This document shows, in pieces, positions 45,503 through 54,291 of a stretch of DNA of 64,000 nt (positions are counted from its first letter, which is position 1; each line of letters opens with the position of its first letter). Source of the stretch: Bacteroidota bacterium (GTDB lineage: Bacteria; Bacteroidota; Bacteroidia; Flavobacteriales_D; Crocinitomicaceae); contig JASBTZ010000007.1 in NCBI GenBank assembly GCA_030148165.1, forward strand, positions 434,001 through 498,000, given 5' to 3'. A program made the position numbers and the translations under genes. The notes beneath the pieces are model-generated. The model saw only the letters and a list, made by a program, of their open reading frames with translations. It was not told where the DNA came from and did no database searches.

Positions 45503-45950
45503 GATCCAGGTCCCCCATTACTTCGTCTGCTAAATCAGCAAAGCTCGCCATGGATCCTTCGATCATTTCAAAGTATTTCTTTTTATCCCAGATTTCGATA
45601 CGGTCGTTGTACGCAATTAGCATTACTTCCTGCTTGAGCCCGACACGCTCCATGTGGTTAGTCGGAATAAGAACTCTCCCTGCCTTGTCCAGACTTATCG
45701 GTTTTGCACCCTGATGGAACAATCGATAAAACATCCGGTTTTTTGGTTTGAAGAGATTCATTGAAGATAACCTCTCGCTTACTTTCTCCCATTCGAATAT
45801 TGGAAACAGGGTGAGACAATCCTCAAAACCCTTGTTCAACATGAAATCTCGCTGGGCATTAGCAGGCAGCTGCTTACGCAGCGCGGAAGGGAACATGAAA
45901 CGTCCCTTTGCGTCCAATTTTACCTCGAATTCACCTACTAGTCCCGCCAT
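45492..45950 (-). CDS. mraZ: Transcriptional regulator MraZ
   Basis: A 152-residue protein made of two AbrB-like SpoVT halves: GEFEVKLDAKGRFMFPSALRKQL (residues 5-27) and ISLDKAGRVLIPTNHMERVGL near 82. MraZ forms a ring and binds short direct repeats in front of its own operon, usually repressing it. It is the first gene of the dcw cluster here, and the GTGGTA box pairs at 45986-46001 and 46107-46122 are likely binding sites. Length agrees with the family; the acidic end DEVMGDLDHDE is a small extension. Confidence 0.95.
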   Translation of the reverse strand: MAGLVGEFEVKLDAKGRFMFPSALRKQLPANAQRDFMLNKGFEDCLTLFPIFEWEKVSERLSSMNLFKPKNRMFYRLFHQGAKPISLDKAGRVLIPTNHMERVGLKQEVMLIAYNDRIEIWDKKKYFEMIEGSMASFADLADEVMGDLDHDE

Positions 45951-45985
45951 GACGATTTAATTAATGGGTAAAAATACTCGAATTT

Positions 45986-46001
45986 TACCACTTTTTACCA
46001 C
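45986..46001 (-). promoter_or_regulatory. Candidate MraZ operator in front of mraZ
   Basis: Two GTGGTA boxes lie on the minus strand with 10-bp spacing (GTGGTAAAAAGTGGTA), 36-51 nt upstream of the mraZ start. MraZ in other bacteria binds G-rich direct repeats at one-helical-turn spacing in its own leader, so this is a strong candidate for autoregulation. Confidence 0.65.
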
Positions 46002-46106
46002 CATTTTTCATATTGTTAATAAATATAAACGGATTTAAAAGAAAAATGTTTCAAATTATAACAAGGTAATTAAGTATACTAAGGGCTTAAGGTGTGTTTG
46101 TAATTA

Positions 46107-46122
46107 GTGGTAGAAAGTGGTA
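46107..46122 (+). promoter_or_regulatory. Second candidate MraZ box pair, opposite orientation
   Basis: GTGGTAGAAAGTGGTA repeats the same boxes at 10-bp spacing on the plus strand, 67 bp before the DMT exporter start and 106 bp from the first pair. It could regulate the exporter or form a loop with the mraZ site. Confidence 0.55.
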
Positions 46123-46176
46123 ATTATGTTGAAAACTTCTACATTCAATTAGAATTCTTAATCATTTAAAATCGGC

Positions 46177-46184
46177 TAACTTTA
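46177..46184 (+). promoter_or_regulatory. -7-like box 4 nt before the DMT exporter start
   Basis: TAACTTTA ends 4 nt before the GTG at 46189, identical in sequence and distance to the box before the histidine kinase gene. Confidence 0.3.
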
Positions 46185-46188
46185 CGTC

Positions 46189-47115
46189 GTGAATCGCGAG
46201 TTGAAAAATTGGATACTTCTGATTGTTTTATCGGGAATTTGGGGAAGTTCCTTCATCCTGATGAAGAAAGGTATGTACACCGCTGAAGAAGAAATGATCT
46301 TCACGGATCGCCAAGTAGCAGCTATTCGCATGTTGATTGCAGCAGTTGTGCTATTGCCATTTGCTATCCCAATCCTTCGAAGAATTAAATCCGCGAAGCA
46401 CTTTTTGTTACTTGGATTAGTTGGTTTTTCCGGCAATTTTTTTCCAGCTTATCTCTTTACTTATGCTGAAACGGGGATATCTTCCGGTTATACCGGTATG
46501 CTCAATAGTTTTACGCCTATTTTCGCACTAATGCTGGGCTTCGTCTTTTTTAAAAGTAGACTGAATCGCTTTCAGATTCTTGGTGTGGCCATTGGAACAG
46601 TAGGAATAGTTCTCTTGTCGATCGCAGGTTCTGATTTATCGGATAAAGGGACGATCTGGCATATCATGGCCGTATTGTTGGCAACATTATGCTATGCAAT
46701 CAGTTTGAATGTGATCAAACACACACTTCAGGCATATAAAGGGATAGAAATAACAGCTATTTCATTTTTCATTATTCTGCTGCCTAGCCTGGGGTCAAAT
46801 CTTATGGAAGGGAGCTGGGAGCAATTCAAGTTGAATGACAACGCGATGGAAGCACTCGTATACATATCAATTCTTGCGGTTATTGGAACAGCGTTCGCGG
46901 TGTTTTTATTTAACGTGCTTATATCAAACTCTTCTGTGTTGTTTTCGAGCAGTGTCACCTACCTGATTCCCATCGTAGCAGTACTAATTGGACTTGCTTT
47001 TCAGGAAAGAATTACGATTTGGCAGGTTCTTTCAATGCTCGTAATATTACTCGGTGTTTTTGTAGCAAATGTTTTGCCGAAGTGGAAAAATGTCGGAAGC
47101 ATTCCGGTGAAATAA
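46189..47115 (+). CDS. EamA/DMT family exporter
   Basis: A 308-residue inner-membrane protein with about ten helices arranged as two EamA repeats (residues 5-145 and 155-295). It begins LLIVLSGIWGSSFILMKKG, typical for the family, and contains SGYTGMLNSFTPIFALMLG near the end of the first repeat and SSVTYLIPIVAVLIG in the second. Such proteins export amino acids, nucleosides or other small metabolites; the substrate is unknown. The start codon is GTG. The gene diverges from mraZ. Confidence 0.9.
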   Translation: MNRELKNWILLIVLSGIWGSSFILMKKGMYTAEEEMIFTDRQVAAIRMLIAAVVLLPFAIPILRRIKSAKHFLLLGLVGFSGNFFPAYLFTYAETGISSGYTGMLNSFTPIFALMLGFVFFKSRLNRFQILGVAIGTVGIVLLSIAGSDLSDKGTIWHIMAVLLATLCYAISLNVIKHTLQAYKGIEITAISFFIILLPSLGSNLMEGSWEQFKLNDNAMEALVYISILAVIGTAFAVFLFNVLISNSSVLFSSSVTYLIPIVAVLIGLAFQERITIWQVLSMLVILLGVFVANVLPKWKNVGSIPVK

Positions 47116-47166
47116 AATTGTGAATTTAACTCTGGAATAAATATTCCATTTTTTTCAGTGATGGCG

Positions 47167-47196
47167 TTGCATTCTAAATAAAACTGACTATCTTTG
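47167..47196 (+). promoter_or_regulatory. Bacteroidota-type promoter of rplU-rpmA
   Basis: TTG at 47167-47169 and TATCTTTG at 47189-47196 fit the consensus exactly with a 19-nt spacer. Transcription should begin near 47201, giving a leader of about 24 nt. Confidence 0.8.
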
Positions 47197-47224
47197 TCGT
47201 CCAATTTTTAAACAAGTTAAAAAG

Positions 47225-47758
47225 ATGTACGCAATTGTAGAGATAGCAGGGCAGCAGTTCAAAGTGCAGAAAGACCAGAAGATCTTTGTACATCGTCTTG
47301 ATGCAAAAGAAGGGTCAAAAGTAGATTTTGATCGTGTTCTTTTGGTAGACGATGGAAAGAAGGTTTCTCTTGGCGCCCCGGTTATAAGCGGTGCAACAGT
47401 ATCAGCAAAAGTTGAAGAGCACCTGAAAGGAGACAAAGTAATCGTCTTCCGTAAAAAAAGAAGAAAAGGTTATGCTAAGAAGAATGGACATCGTCAATCG
47501 TTCACAGCATTAACTATTAACGACATTAAAGTAGGTGGTAAACCTGCGGCTAAGACGTCAACAGCAAAGAAGGAGGATGACAGTCCTAAGGCTGAAACGA
47601 AAAAAGCAGCTCCAAAGAAAGCAGCACCTAAGAAAGAGGCTGCTAAGGATGACTTAAGTTCAAAAACAGTTGCTGAGTTGAAAGAAATGGCAAAAGCTAA
47701 AGGAATCGAAGGAATTTCTTCTATGAAGAAGGCTGATTTGATTAAAGCTTTAAGCTAA
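47225..47758 (+). CDS. rplU: 50S ribosomal protein L21 with C-terminal extension
   Basis: Residues 1-103 are L21, with [40 protein letters not shown] and the signature [21 protein letters not shown]. It binds 23S rRNA. The usual protein ends near here; this one goes on to 177 residues with a Lys/Ala-rich linker (about 105-142) and a compact end [20 protein letters not shown] followed by KKADLIKAL, which resembles the Rho N-terminal/SAP fold that binds nucleic acid. Extended L21 occurs in other Bacteroidota. It is co-transcribed with rpmA after 28 bp. Confidence 0.95.
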   Translation: MYAIVEIAGQQFKVQKDQKIFVHRLDAKEGSKVDFDRVLLVDDGKKVSLGAPVISGATVSAKVEEHLKGDKVIVFRKKRRKGYAKKNGHRQSFTALTINDIKVGGKPAAKTSTAKKEDDSPKAETKKAAPKKAAPKKEAAKDDLSSKTVAELKEMAKAKGIEGISSMKKADLIKALS

Positions 47759-47786
47759 TTAAATAAAGAATTAAAACGGATTAGAA

Positions 47787-48056
47787 ATGGCACATAAGAA
47801 AGGAGTCGGAAGTTCGAAAAACGGTCGTGAATCAGAAAGTAAACGACTAGGAGTTAAGATATTTGGTGGACAAGCTGCAATTGCAGGAAACATTATTGTT
47901 CGTCAGAGAGGAACAAAACACCATCCTGGAAACAATGTAGGCATAGGGAAAGATCATACCCTTTACGCATTGGAAGATGGTATTGTTGAGTTCAGAAAGA
48001 AAAAAGACAATCGATCTTATGTTTCTGTAGTTCCATTTGAAACTGCTGAAGCATAA
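47787..48056 (+). CDS. rpmA: 50S ribosomal protein L27
   Basis: An 89-residue L27 beginning [16 protein letters not shown], so the N-terminal arm that reaches the peptidyl-transferase centre is present directly without the extra cleaved leader found in Firmicutes. The block [21 protein letters not shown] is conserved. A terminator follows at 48077-48106. Confidence 0.97.
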   Translation: MAHKKGVGSSKNGRESESKRLGVKIFGGQAAIAGNIIVRQRGTKHHPGNNVGIGKDHTLYALEDGIVEFRKKKDNRSYVSVVPFETAEA

Positions 48057-48076
48057 TTTTAAAATGATTTTAAACT

Positions 48077-48106
48077 AAGGCGAGCAGATATTGTTCGCCT
48101 TTTTTA
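48077..48106 (+). terminator. Rho-independent terminator of rplU-rpmA
   Basis: The stem AAGGCGA/TCGCCTT with a GCAGATATTGT loop is followed by TTTTT, ending the ribosomal protein operon. Confidence 0.75.
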
Positions 48107-48147
48107 TTCTGATCAATTACTTAAATTCGCATTTAAATATTTTCAGC

Positions 48148-49416
48148 ATGTTAGAGATCCAACGAATACGTCAGGAGAAAGAGCAAATCATCGAGGGATT
48201 GAAGAAACGTCACTTTGACGCAACAAAGATTATTGATGAGGTTATTTCTGCGGATGCTGCATGGCGCCAGAAAAAAACCGAGCTGGAAAATGTGGCTGCA
48301 CAAATGAACAGCATTTCGAAGGAGATTGGAATTCTTTTCAGGGAAGGAAAGACTGATGAAGCGAATGCAGCAAAAGCAAAAACGGGAGAATTAAAGGAAC
48401 AAGAGAATAAATTAAAGAACGAAGTAGATGCTCTGGAAAATGACATCACTGAGCTCATGTATCAGCTTCCGAATGTTCCGAATGAATTGGTTAAAGCTGG
48501 TAAAAGTGAAGAGGATAATGAAATTATTGAAGAAGTAGGAACTAAGCCTGTTTTTAATCACGAAGTATTTCCTCATTGGGAGCTCGCTGAAAAACATGAT
48601 CTGATCGATTTCGAGTTAGGTGTGAAGGTAACCGGAGCAGGTTTTCCTATCTATAAAGGTAAGGGAGCTAAATTACAGCGTGCATTAATAAGCTTTTTTC
48701 TTGATGAAGCAGAGAAAGCAGGATATCAAGAACACATGCCGCCTCTTGTTGTAAATGAAGCATCGGGATTTGGAACCGGACAGCTTCCGGATAAGGAAGG
48801 CCAGATGTATCATATAGGTGAAGATGACCTTTATCTGATTCCTACAGCTGAAGTGCCGTTGACCAATATTTATCGTGATGTTATTCTTCCAGATGATAAT
48901 TTCTCAATTAAAATCACCGGATATACACCTTGCTTTCGAAGAGAGGCGGGATCTTACGGTAAAGATGTAAGAGGTTTGAATCGACTTCATCAATTTGATA
49001 AAGTTGAGATCGTGAGAATTGAACACCCCGATAATACGGCAGATGCGCTTCAGGAAATGTTGGATCACGTTAAAGGATTACTCGATAAATTAGGGTTACA
49101 ATATCGCGTGTTGAGGCTTTGTGGTGGTGACACAGGATTTGCGGCTGCCATGACCTACGATTTTGAAGTCTATTCAGCTGCTCAAGAAAAATGGTTGGAA
49201 GTAAGCTCGGTTTCGCGTTTCGATGCCTTTCAGGCAAATCGTTTGAAGCTGCGTTTTAAAAATGCCGACAAGAAATCTCAACTCTGTCACACCTTGAATG
49301 GTTCGGCACTGGCGTTACCTAGAATTGTAGCAGCATTACTCGAAAACAATCAAACTGCTGACGGAATTATGATTCCGGAAGTACTCCAGTCCTACACCGG
49401 TTTCGACCGTATTTAA
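48148..49416 (+). CDS. serS: Seryl-tRNA synthetase
   Basis: The ATG at 48148 gives 422 residues, the usual length; an in-frame start at 48091 lies inside the terminator region and is unlikely. Residues 1-110 form the long coiled coil that grips the tRNA-Ser variable arm (KKTELENVAAQMNSISKEIG). Class II motifs follow: motif 2 with TGYTPCFRREAGSYGKDVRG near 265 and motif 3 with LNGSALALPRIVAALLENN near 385. It charges tRNA-Ser with serine in the cytoplasm. Confidence 0.97.
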   Translation: MLEIQRIRQEKEQIIEGLKKRHFDATKIIDEVISADAAWRQKKTELENVAAQMNSISKEIGILFREGKTDEANAAKAKTGELKEQENKLKNEVDALENDITELMYQLPNVPNELVKAGKSEEDNEIIEEVGTKPVFNHEVFPHWELAEKHDLIDFELGVKVTGAGFPIYKGKGAKLQRALISFFLDEAEKAGYQEHMPPLVVNEASGFGTGQLPDKEGQMYHIGEDDLYLIPTAEVPLTNIYRDVILPDDNFSIKITGYTPCFRREAGSYGKDVRGLNRLHQFDKVEIVRIEHPDNTADALQEMLDHVKGLLDKLGLQYRVLRLCGGDTGFAAAMTYDFEVYSAAQEKWLEVSSVSRFDAFQANRLKLRFKNADKKSQLCHTLNGSALALPRIVAALLENNQTADGIMIPEVLQSYTGFDRI

Positions 49417-49460
49417 TAAAGTAGTTCGCTCGATGATCTAATTTTAGTATTTTGGATCGA

Positions 49461-49985
49461 ATGCGCTATTGGACATTCTTGATATCGTTAATCATGTTGA
49501 GCTCATGTTCTGAGTTTCAAAAACCGGATCAATTAGCAGCTCTAGACAAGCTGGAATTGCGCATCGACTCCCTTCAAGTATTGTGTGAAGAACTGCAGGA
49601 GCTGGATTTAGCTTCTATTCAGAATAAACGAGCTGACCTTATATCTACGGTTGGCCAATTGCAGGATACGATTGATCTAAATACAGCAGTATTAATAGAC
49701 AAAGTTCTAATCGCTACCGGTGAAGCGGTAGAGTTGGAGCGACAAGTGGCTTTCCTTGATTCGTGTTTGGAGCTTGAAAAAAATCAATTGCATTCACTTA
49801 GAAATGATATTAAGGGAGCATTGGGAAAACGAAATAAATACGATGAATACATCGTTTTCGAAGAGGATCGAATTGATTCGTTATTTATGGTAGCTGATCA
49901 AGCGGCAAGCACCTTTAATAGAGTCAACCTGGCCAGTGAACAATACTATGATTCACTTGTAGTAGAATTGGCGAAGTATAATTAA
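49461..49985 (+). CDS. Hypothetical helical lipoprotein
   Basis: From the ATG at 49461 it has 174 residues and a lipobox (ISLIMLSSC, Cys at about residue 16). A TTG at 49452 would only add three residues. The mature part is helical with heptad-like Leu/Gln spacing (KLELRIDSLQVLCEELQELD), suggesting a coiled coil in the periplasm. No family is recognised. It is 33 bp upstream of the TPR protein and may share an operon and a function in the envelope. Confidence 0.7.
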   Translation: MRYWTFLISLIMLSSCSEFQKPDQLAALDKLELRIDSLQVLCEELQELDLASIQNKRADLISTVGQLQDTIDLNTAVLIDKVLIATGEAVELERQVAFLDSCLELEKNQLHSLRNDIKGALGKRNKYDEYIVFEEDRIDSLFMVADQAASTFNRVNLASEQYYDSLVVELAKYN

Positions 49986-50006
49986 GGGTAACGGAATAAT
50001 TATTGC

Positions 50007-50014
50007 GATCTTTA
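50007..50014 (+). promoter_or_regulatory. -7-like box 4 nt before the TPR gene
   Basis: GATCTTTA ends 4 nt before the ATG at 50019. It deviates from TAnnTTTG in the first and last base, so support is weak on its own and rests on the shared 4-nt distance. Confidence 0.2.
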
Positions 50015-50018
50015 GGAT

Positions 50019-51854
50019 ATGAAGAAGCTTTTAACAACGTTGGTTTTTTGCTTGAGCACCGTGCTTATTATGGCACAGGGCTCTGATCAGCAATTGGCCG
50101 ATCATTACTACGGTAAGGGTGAGTTTGACAAAGCTGTTATCTATTATGAGCGGATCTATGATCGCGATCCCTCAAAGTTTATTGTCAAAAGGTTTGTAGA
50201 CTGTCTGGAGCAGACGGGTCAGTTTAAAGAAGCAGAAAAGTTACTTCGGAAGGAAGCGGCTAAACACAGCACCGATCTTGAGTATCAGATACTTCTAGCT
50301 AAGCATTATGAAGACCACGACAAAGCAGATAAGGCACTTAAAATTTACGATGGTCTCATAGAAGACCTTATGCCAAGTTCCCGGTCTGTAATTAATTTAT
50401 ACAATGCTTTTAAATCTCAAGGTAAAAATGAACTGGCTTTCCAAACATTGGAAAAAGGAAGAAAACTTCTAAAAAAGTCATACCCACTTAATTTTCAATT
50501 TGCTGAGTACTACGGTTCAATTGGTGAAACTGAATTAATGATGAATGAGTATCTCGACTTACTGGATTATCATTCTTCTTATAAAACGAGCCTTAAAAGA
50601 ATTTTGGCCAATCAAATTGATTTCACAAAGGAGGATTCAGAGGAATACAACATTTTAAAAGAGGCCTTAATAACAAGAACCCAGAAGAATCCTTCTGAAC
50701 TGGTTTATGCTGAGATGCTGACCTGGCTTTTCATACAACGACAAAACTTCGGAGCAGCTTTAGTTCATGTAAAAGCAATGGACAAGAGATCGGATGCAAA
50801 TGGTCGTCTGGTTTACGATTTAGGAACTATTTGTGTTGAGAATAAAGATTTCTATCATGCTCGAAAGTCATTCGAATACGTTGTTGATATGGGTGAAGAG
50901 AGCGCATACTTTCTTAGAGCCCAAAACGCATTGCTGAACGTCAGATTTCTTGAGGTGACAACTTTGAGGAATTATTCGAATGAAGAATTATTAGCTACCG
51001 TAGCTGAATATGAAGCTGCTCTGGAGAAATATGGAATGAAGCGAAGTACGATTCGCCTGGTACTTGAGCTTGCACATATACAGGCATTCTACGCTAATCA
51101 GTCTGGTGAAGCAATTGAATTACTTACCAAGGCACTGGAGCTTCAGTCGACAACGGATATGCAACGCGCAGAGATAAAGATGCTTCTAGCTGATATACAT
51201 GTATTACACGGAGATGTTTGGGAGGCGTCGTTACTGTATATGCAGATCGACAAAGATTTCAAATACGAACCCATTGGTCATGAAGCGAAATTTAAGAATG
51301 CGCGTATTTTCTATTATGATGGCGAATTCGATTTTGCACAATCGCAATTAGATGTGCTCAAACAATCAACAACAAAACTGATAGCGAACGACGCCTTAAA
51401 GCTATCATTGTTGATCACAGATAATTACGGTCTGGACAGTAATTACATCGCCATGAATTGGTTTGCAAATGCCGATCTGTTGATAGAGCAACATCAATAC
51501 GAAAAGGCGTTCCAATTATTTGACAGCATAATTCAGGAGTATCCTTATCATAGTCTTGGAGATGAAATTCTATTGAAAAAATCAAAGGCGATGCAGCAAC
51601 AGGGCAGATGGACCGAAGCAATTGTTTTTCTGGAAGACCTTTTGAAATATTACACGGATGATATACTGGCCGATGATGCACTCTTTCAGTTGGGTGACAT
51701 CTATGAAAACCGTTTGTCCGATCCGGCAAAAAGCGCCGAGTATTATAAACGCATATTGTTTGACTACAAAGGGAGCCTCTACACGGAAGAAGCCCGAAAG
51801 CGTTACCAGTATTTGAGAGACAAGGGATTTGTCGAAAGTAAAAACTCCTTGTAA
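50019..51854 (+). CDS. Periplasmic tetratricopeptide-repeat protein
   Basis: A 611-residue protein with a signal peptide (KKLLTTLVFCLSTVLIMAQ). TPR-like helix pairs run through the whole length, for example ADHYYGKGEFDKAVIYYERI (27-46), EYQILLAKHYEDHDKADKAL, AFQLFDSIIQEYPYHSLGDE and LFQLGDIYENRLSDPAKSAE near the end, the latter like Tol-Pal/YbgF-type repeats. TPR proteins bind other proteins; the partner is unknown. The next gene (msrA) starts 40 bp downstream. Confidence 0.85.
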   Translation: MKKLLTTLVFCLSTVLIMAQGSDQQLADHYYGKGEFDKAVIYYERIYDRDPSKFIVKRFVDCLEQTGQFKEAEKLLRKEAAKHSTDLEYQILLAKHYEDHDKADKALKIYDGLIEDLMPSSRSVINLYNAFKSQGKNELAFQTLEKGRKLLKKSYPLNFQFAEYYGSIGETELMMNEYLDLLDYHSSYKTSLKRILANQIDFTKEDSEEYNILKEALITRTQKNPSELVYAEMLTWLFIQRQNFGAALVHVKAMDKRSDANGRLVYDLGTICVENKDFYHARKSFEYVVDMGEESAYFLRAQNALLNVRFLEVTTLRNYSNEELLATVAEYEAALEKYGMKRSTIRLVLELAHIQAFYANQSGEAIELLTKALELQSTTDMQRAEIKMLLADIHVLHGDVWEASLLYMQIDKDFKYEPIGHEAKFKNARIFYYDGEFDFAQSQLDVLKQSTTKLIANDALKLSLLITDNYGLDSNYIAMNWFANADLLIEQHQYEKAFQLFDSIIQEYPYHSLGDEILLKKSKAMQQQGRWTEAIVFLEDLLKYYTDDILADDALFQLGDIYENRLSDPAKSAEYYKRILFDYKGSLYTEEARKRYQYLRDKGFVESKNSL

Positions 51855-51894
51855 GAATTTGTTGATGACACCGTCTAACAACTCAAAAGTCATC

Positions 51895-52557
51895 ATGAAA
51901 AGAATTTTGTTCTTCAACCTTATTTTATTCGTAGCAACTGCTTGTGCACAGGAACCTGAAGTAGAATCCACTGAGCAAGTTCCTTTAAATGAAGAAGTGG
52001 TGGAATTTAATCCATTAGGAGAATTACAAACTGCTTACTTTGCGAGCGGTTGTTTTTGGTGTGTTGAAGCTATTTACGAATCTGTTGAAGGCGTCGCGGA
52101 AGCAGTATCAGGTTATGCGGGAGGAGATGAAAAAAATCCAACTTATGCTGAGGTAAGCTCTGGAAGAACCAATCACGCTGAAGCAGTTATGGTTTATTAC
52201 GATTCGACCCGCGTAAACTTTGAAACCCTGGTAGATGTATTTTTTGAATCACATGATCCGAGTACATTAAATCGACAAGGTCCGGATAGCGGCACCCAGT
52301 ATCGTTCTATTGCCTTTTATCAAAATGAACGGGAAAAGGAAATCATCGAGGAAAAGATCTTGACTTTACTCACCGAAAAGACTTATTCCAGGATTACCAC
52401 AGAAGTAATTCCTTTTGAAGAATTTTATGAAGCAGAGGAATATCATCAGAATTATGAAGAGTTGAATCCTGACAATCCATATGTGCGCTCAGTATCAAAG
52501 CCTCGATTGAATAGATTCAAGGAAAAAATGCCCAAGGTATTGAAACATGCAGATTAA
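51895..52557 (+). CDS. msrA: Peptide methionine sulfoxide reductase MsrA (lipoprotein form)
   Basis: The ATG at 51895 gives 220 residues with a lipoprotein signal (ILFFNLILFVATAC). The MsrA domain shows the catalytic Cys in ASGCFWCVEAIYE (about residue 51), GYAGGDEKNPTYAEVSSGRTN, FFESHDPSTLNRQGPDSGTQYRS and EYHQNY, so it reduces Met-S-sulfoxide in periplasmic or surface proteins. Domain length is usual; the envelope location sets it apart from the cytoplasmic E. coli enzyme. Earlier in-frame starts to 51829 overlap the TPR gene and lack a signal peptide. Confidence 0.94.
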   Translation: MKRILFFNLILFVATACAQEPEVESTEQVPLNEEVVEFNPLGELQTAYFASGCFWCVEAIYESVEGVAEAVSGYAGGDEKNPTYAEVSSGRTNHAEAVMVYYDSTRVNFETLVDVFFESHDPSTLNRQGPDSGTQYRSIAFYQNEREKEIIEEKILTLLTEKTYSRITTEVIPFEEFYEAEEYHQNYEELNPDNPYVRSVSKPRLNRFKEKMPKVLKHAD

Positions 52558-52651
52558 CAGATGATTAAGCCAACCTTTGCAGAAAATATTTCGTCTTATA
52601 AGTGAAATTTGAAATTATGACTATTATCAAGGAGAATTAGGTCAACTTAAT

Positions 52652-52659
52652 TAACTTTG
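52652..52659 (+). promoter_or_regulatory. Candidate -7 box of the T9SS gene
   Basis: TAACTTTG matches TAnnTTTG exactly, 22 nt before the ATG at 52682. A -33 TTG is not obvious. Confidence 0.45.
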
Positions 52660-52681
52660 TAACTGTCACAAAATCAATCGT

Positions 52682-53785
52682 ATGAAACTTAAATTACTAT
52701 TTACTACAATTTTCGCCACTGCTTCGATCATGGCGAACGCACAGATTACCATTACACAAAATGAAATAGCCGGCAACTATGAGATGATTTTCATGGCCAC
52801 GGACACAATTTCAACAATGTACACTCCCGGTAATGCTGGGACTGGTCAAACCTGGAGTAATACATTCGCTCAGGTAAACGTAGAGGATACCTTGATGTTC
52901 ATGCCTCCTATTGGAATGCCGGGATCAATTGATTTTCCAAATTCAAATCTTTGTTATAGTGTTGCCGGTACAGATAGCAGCTGGTGGTTCTTCAAAAAAG
53001 ACGCGAATGGGCTCATCTACAAAGGCCGATCTTTTGTGGACAATGGTCAGTTAACAACGATGAAATATAATGCAACGGTACTTACCTTCCCTGCAGAGAT
53101 GGGAACGCAGTATAATTTCAGCGGCACCTTTACGGCTACAGAATTTCCACTTGGGTTTGACCCAGATGGAGCCGGACCTCACTTAATGGTTGATTCAGTT
53201 CGTATTATCAGAGATATTGACGAGTCGAGTAATATTGATGGACTCGGTACCATTACAACTCCGTTGGGAGCATTTCAATCGCTTCGACAAGTTGTTTCAC
53301 GAATTTATATTGATACATTCTTAATGAAAACAAATAATGGTTGGAGCCTTTTCTCACCGGAAATGCAATTCTGGTCTGGGACAGGCAGTATAGATACTAC
53401 AGAAGAATTTATTACTCGTTGGTGGACAAATGAACTGGGAATTCGAATGCCGGTGATGGAAATGTTCCATAATTCTTCAGGAAACGTCTATAAAGCGAAA
53501 TGGGTGAAAGCAATGGCTCAGGCTAGTGTAGCGGAAGTTGAAGGGCACAAGGTTGAACTTTATCCGAACCCAGCGACAGACATTATTCATATCAATTCTG
53601 ATTTGAATGAAGTTACTACTGTTGTTATCCGCGATGCTAAAGGAGCAATCGTATCTGAAGCATCATTGGAATTTGGATCCGGACAAATCAACGCCGGACA
53701 TCTGGACAATGGAATCTATTTCATGCAGTTCCTGAACGATTCAAATGAACAGATTCATTCTGCAAGAGTTTCAATCGCTAAGTAG
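52682..53785 (+). CDS. Secreted protein with T9SS type A sorting domain
   Basis: A 367-residue protein with signal peptide (LLFTTIFATASIMANAQ). Residues 20-280 form one large beta-rich domain with many Thr, Gly and Trp residues (TPGNAGTGQTWSNTFAQVNV, KKDANGLIYKGRSF), unlike any enzyme I recognise. The last 75 residues are a T9SS sorting domain: VELYPNPATDIIHINSD, VVIRDAKGAIVSEASL, LDNGIYFMQFLNDS. It is expected on the cell surface. It forms a single-gene unit with its own terminator at 53811-53838. Confidence 0.85.
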   Translation: MKLKLLFTTIFATASIMANAQITITQNEIAGNYEMIFMATDTISTMYTPGNAGTGQTWSNTFAQVNVEDTLMFMPPIGMPGSIDFPNSNLCYSVAGTDSSWWFFKKDANGLIYKGRSFVDNGQLTTMKYNATVLTFPAEMGTQYNFSGTFTATEFPLGFDPDGAGPHLMVDSVRIIRDIDESSNIDGLGTITTPLGAFQSLRQVVSRIYIDTFLMKTNNGWSLFSPEMQFWSGTGSIDTTEEFITRWWTNELGIRMPVMEMFHNSSGNVYKAKWVKAMAQASVAEVEGHKVELYPNPATDIIHINSDLNEVTTVVIRDAKGAIVSEASLEFGSGQINAGHLDNGIYFMQFLNDSNEQIHSARVSIAK

Positions 53786-53810
53786 CGACTTACAATATTT
53801 TCACACTAAG

Positions 53811-53838
53811 ACCCTTCCGAAAACGGAAGGGTTTTTTT
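53811..53838 (+). terminator. Rho-independent terminator
   Basis: ACCCTTCCG/CGGAAGGGT with an AAAA loop and a run of seven T forms a near-perfect terminator after the T9SS gene. Confidence 0.9.
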
Positions 53839-53910
53839 GTTATTTTGATGAAGGTCATTTTCGAAGTCTATATATCCTTATTTTTTTGATGACATCAAAT
53901 ACGAGTAACC

Positions 53911-54282
53911 ATGAGAGTTGAAGAATTAATGAGTTCACCTGTGATAATTACCCACAGAGAAAACACAATAAAGAACGTGAAGGACCTGTTCAATCGAAGA
54001 CAAATTCATGCAGCACCGGTGCTTGAAAACGATGGAACTATTTCAGGTATAATAAGTAGCAGTAATCTTTCCAGATGCAATGATGACAATGCTAGAGTAG
54101 AAGATTACATGTCAGACCGGATACACATTGTGCTTCCCAATAACCGAGTAATTGATGCTGCAAACATGATGATTAAAAATCAGGTGCATCACCTCGTAGT
54201 AATGACAGATGGAAATGTAATAGGCATGATAAGCTCACTTGATATTGTGCGGATCTACGCCATCGATAATACGCCGGCGTAA
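53911..54282 (+). CDS. Tandem CBS-domain protein
   Basis: A 123-residue cytoplasmic protein composed of two CBS motifs: MSSPVIITHRENTIKNVKDLF with ISGIISSSNLSR (residues 7-58) and MSDRIHIVLPNNRVIDAANM with VIGMISSLDIVRIYA (65-117). A CBS pair binds adenosine nucleotides (AMP, ATP, SAM) and usually regulates another protein; no catalytic domain is attached. Similar stand-alone proteins are common in Bacteroidota. It is followed after 9 bp by the convergent T9SS gene. Confidence 0.9.
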   Translation: MRVEELMSSPVIITHRENTIKNVKDLFNRRQIHAAPVLENDGTISGIISSSNLSRCNDDNARVEDYMSDRIHIVLPNNRVIDAANMMIKNQVHHLVVMTDGNVIGMISSLDIVRIYAIDNTPA

Positions 54283-54291
54283 TTAATCCTT

